The notes beneath the pieces are model-generated. The model had not been told where the DNA came from. It did not search any database and saw nothing but the letters and a program-made list of their open reading frames with translations. 7,929 nt of DNA. Origin: JAKAWQ01 sp035549615 (lineage in GTDB: Bacteria; Pseudomonadota; Alphaproteobacteria; Acetobacterales; Acetobacteraceae). Below, one piece after another: positions 6,675 through 7,929 of the stretch. Each line of letters starts with the position of its first letter. The first letter of the stretch is position 1. The stretch spans positions 1 to 7,929 of the forward strand of contig DASZQO010000037.1 of the NCBI GenBank assembly GCA_035549615.1. The letters are read 5' to 3'. Position numbers and translations under genes: made by a program.

Positions 6675-6701
6675 TCTAGCCGAGTTGCTATCATCATGCA
6701 A
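6673..6701 (-). promoter_or_regulatory. Possible sigma70-type promoter for the hxlR-efflux operon
   Basis: On the minus strand TTGCAT (6701-6696) and TAGATC (6678-6673) are separated by 17 bp. Both hexamers match consensus only in part. The predicted start would fall inside the inverted repeat, so a bound repressor would block it. An alternative -10, TATCAT, lies inside the repeat but lacks a good -35. This is a weak call based on spacing and placement. Confidence 0.3.
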
Positions 6702-6708
6702 GCTTCTA

Positions 6709-7929
6709 CTACCCCTCGGGCAATTCTCCCGATGGCCCGGCCCCACCCGCTTCCGAGCCTCCCTCCGCAGGCGCCGGCTCCAGCACCACCTGCACCCGCG
6801 CCACCCGCCGCCCGTCCATCTCCAGCACCTCGAACCGCCAGCCGCCAAAGACGATCCGTTCGCCCACCCGCGGCACGCGCCGCAGCAGCGCGAGCAGGAG
6901 CCCGCCCAGCGTGTGATAATCCCCCTCGGCCGGCAGATCGGGCAGCCCGAGCCGTGCTTTCACCTCATCGACGGCGGTCAGCCCATCGAACAGAAGCGCG
7001 CCCTCGGTCCGCCGCGCGCCCGGCAGGCCGGGAGGCAGGATTTCCGCAGCCTCGCCGACGATCGCCTCAAGCAGATCGCTCGCGGTCACCACGCCCTCGA
7101 AGCTGCCGTACTCATCCATCACCAGGGCGAGTCCGACCCGGTCGTCCCGCAGGCGCTCAAGCGCATCGAGCGCGGAAATCGTGTCCGGCACGACGATCGG
7201 CTGGCGCAGCACCGGGCTCACCGCAAGCGCCGTACCGTCGAGCATCCGGTCGAGCAGGTCCTTCGCCAGCACCACACCCACCACATTGTCCACCGTCCCG
7301 TCGCAGACAACGAAGCGCGAGTGGGGGCTCGCCTTGAGGGTCGCCTTGAGCTCCGCGGGCGGGTCGGTGCGGTCGAGCCAGGCCACCTCGGTCCGCGGCG
7401 TCATGATCGCCCGCACCTTCTTGTCGGCAAGCCGCAGCACACGCTCGATCATGTGCTGCTCCTCCTCTTCCAGGACGCCGGCCTGCGCGCCTTCTGCGAC
7501 CAGCGCCCGCAGCTCCTCTTCGCTCACAGCCGGGGCAGCCACCCGGGGCACCCGGAGCACCCGAAGCACGAGTGCCGAAGACGCGCTCAGCAGCCACACC
7601 ACGGGGCTCGCGACGCGGGCAAGCCAAGCGAGCGGGCCGGCGACGAAGGAAGCGACCGGCTCCGCATAGCGAAGAGCCAGCTGTTTCGGCACCAGCTCGC
7701 CGAGCACCAGGCTGAAATAGGTGATCACCAGCACCACGAGGACGAGCGAAAGCGTTCCTGCAAATGGCCTGAGGGCGGGAAAGATGCGCAGCGCGAACGC
7801 CAGCCGGTCGGCGATCTGCGCGCCGCCGAAGACCCCCGCGATGATTCCGACCAGGCTGATCCCGATCTGCACCGTGGGCAGGAACCGCGAAGGCTGCTCG
7901 ACCAGCCGGCGCGCCAACGCCGCACCCCG
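6709..7929 (-). CDS. CorC/HlyC-family (CNNM-CBS) membrane protein, 5' end outside the window
   Basis: 406 residues are visible and the frame is open at the right edge, so the first part of the membrane domain is missing. The remaining CNNM (DUF21) domain shows SRFLPTVQIGISLVGIIAG, the conserved GELVPKQLAL and further hydrophobic helices. A linker with EEEEQHMIERVLRLADKKV leads into two CBS domains: IMTPRTEVAWLD through VVGVVLAKDLL, then VMDEYGSFEGVVTASDLLEAIVGE. A CorC_HlyC (transporter-associated) domain follows with DYHTLGG and VGERIVFGGWRFEV. The Gly/Glu-rich tail is short. Such proteins are implicated in Mg2+/Co2+ efflux or homeostasis; the old haemolysin label is misleading. It ends 73 bp before the HxlR gene, with the operator and promoter candidates between, so it is probably a separate transcription unit. 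No clear terminator follows its stop. Confidence 0.95.
   Translation of the reverse strand, partial: RGAALARRLVEQPSRFLPTVQIGISLVGIIAGVFGGAQIADRLAFALRIFPALRPFAGTLSLVLVVLVITYFSLVLGELVPKQLALRYAEPVASFVAGPLAWLARVASPVVWLLSASSALVLRVLRVPRVAAPAVSEEELRALVAEGAQAGVLEEEEQHMIERVLRLADKKVRAIMTPRTEVAWLDRTDPPAELKATLKASPHSRFVVCDGTVDNVVGVVLAKDLLDRMLDGTALAVSPVLRQPIVVPDTISALDALERLRDDRVGLALVMDEYGSFEGVVTASDLLEAIVGEAAEILPPGLPGARRTEGALLFDGLTAVDEVKARLGLPDLPAEGDYHTLGGLLLALLRRVPRVGERIVFGGWRFEVLEMDGRRVARVQVVLEPAPAEGGSEAGGAGPSGELPEG

Overview
The window is clearly GC-rich and comes from a Gram-negative bacterium. A periplasmic adaptor plus inner-membrane pump, a Grx4-type glutaredoxin and the style of the SDR, HxlR and ketopantoate-reductase paralogs together suggest an alphaproteobacterium, possibly from the Rhodospirillales/Acetobacteraceae side. 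The phylum-level guess is moderately supported and the family-level guess is weak. No RNA genes, insertion sequences, CRISPR arrays or clear rho-independent terminators are visible.

Every supported gene lies on the minus strand, so transcription runs from high to low coordinates. In that order: (1) a CorC/HlyC-type CNNM-CBS membrane protein, cut by the right edge (7929-6709). (2) A 73-bp gap with a strong inverted repeat and a possible promoter. (3) An HxlR-family regulator with an N-terminal cysteine (6635-6105). (4) An EmrA-like membrane-fusion protein (6108-4996). (5) An EmrB-like 14-TM DHA2 efflux pump (4985-3423). (6) A complete acetyl-CoA acetyltransferase-type thiolase (3405-2218). (7) A small DUF302-like reading frame broken at a run of seven T (2164-1953). 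(8) A monothiol CGFS glutaredoxin (1919-1551). (9) An SDR whose catalytic Tyr is Phe (1554-814). (10) A ketopantoate-reductase-family protein, cut by the left edge (731-1).

Genes 3 to 10 are tightly packed. hxlR/adaptor and grx/SDR overlap by GTGA; the other gaps are 11, 17, 53, 33 and 82 bp. They read as one likely operon starting at the HxlR gene. The inverted repeat just upstream of that gene is the obvious candidate autoregulatory operator. Four genes use non-ATG starts: hxlR TTG, and the adaptor, DUF302-like gene and SDR GTG.

A working model, by inference, is that a cysteine-bearing HxlR sensor controls an efflux pump together with thiol, acyl-CoA and carbonyl/redox enzymes. That would fit handling of a toxic organic or electrophilic compound. 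The most noteworthy details are the frameshifted DUF302-like gene, the SDR with a degenerate active site, and the operator with a third half-site about three helical turns away.
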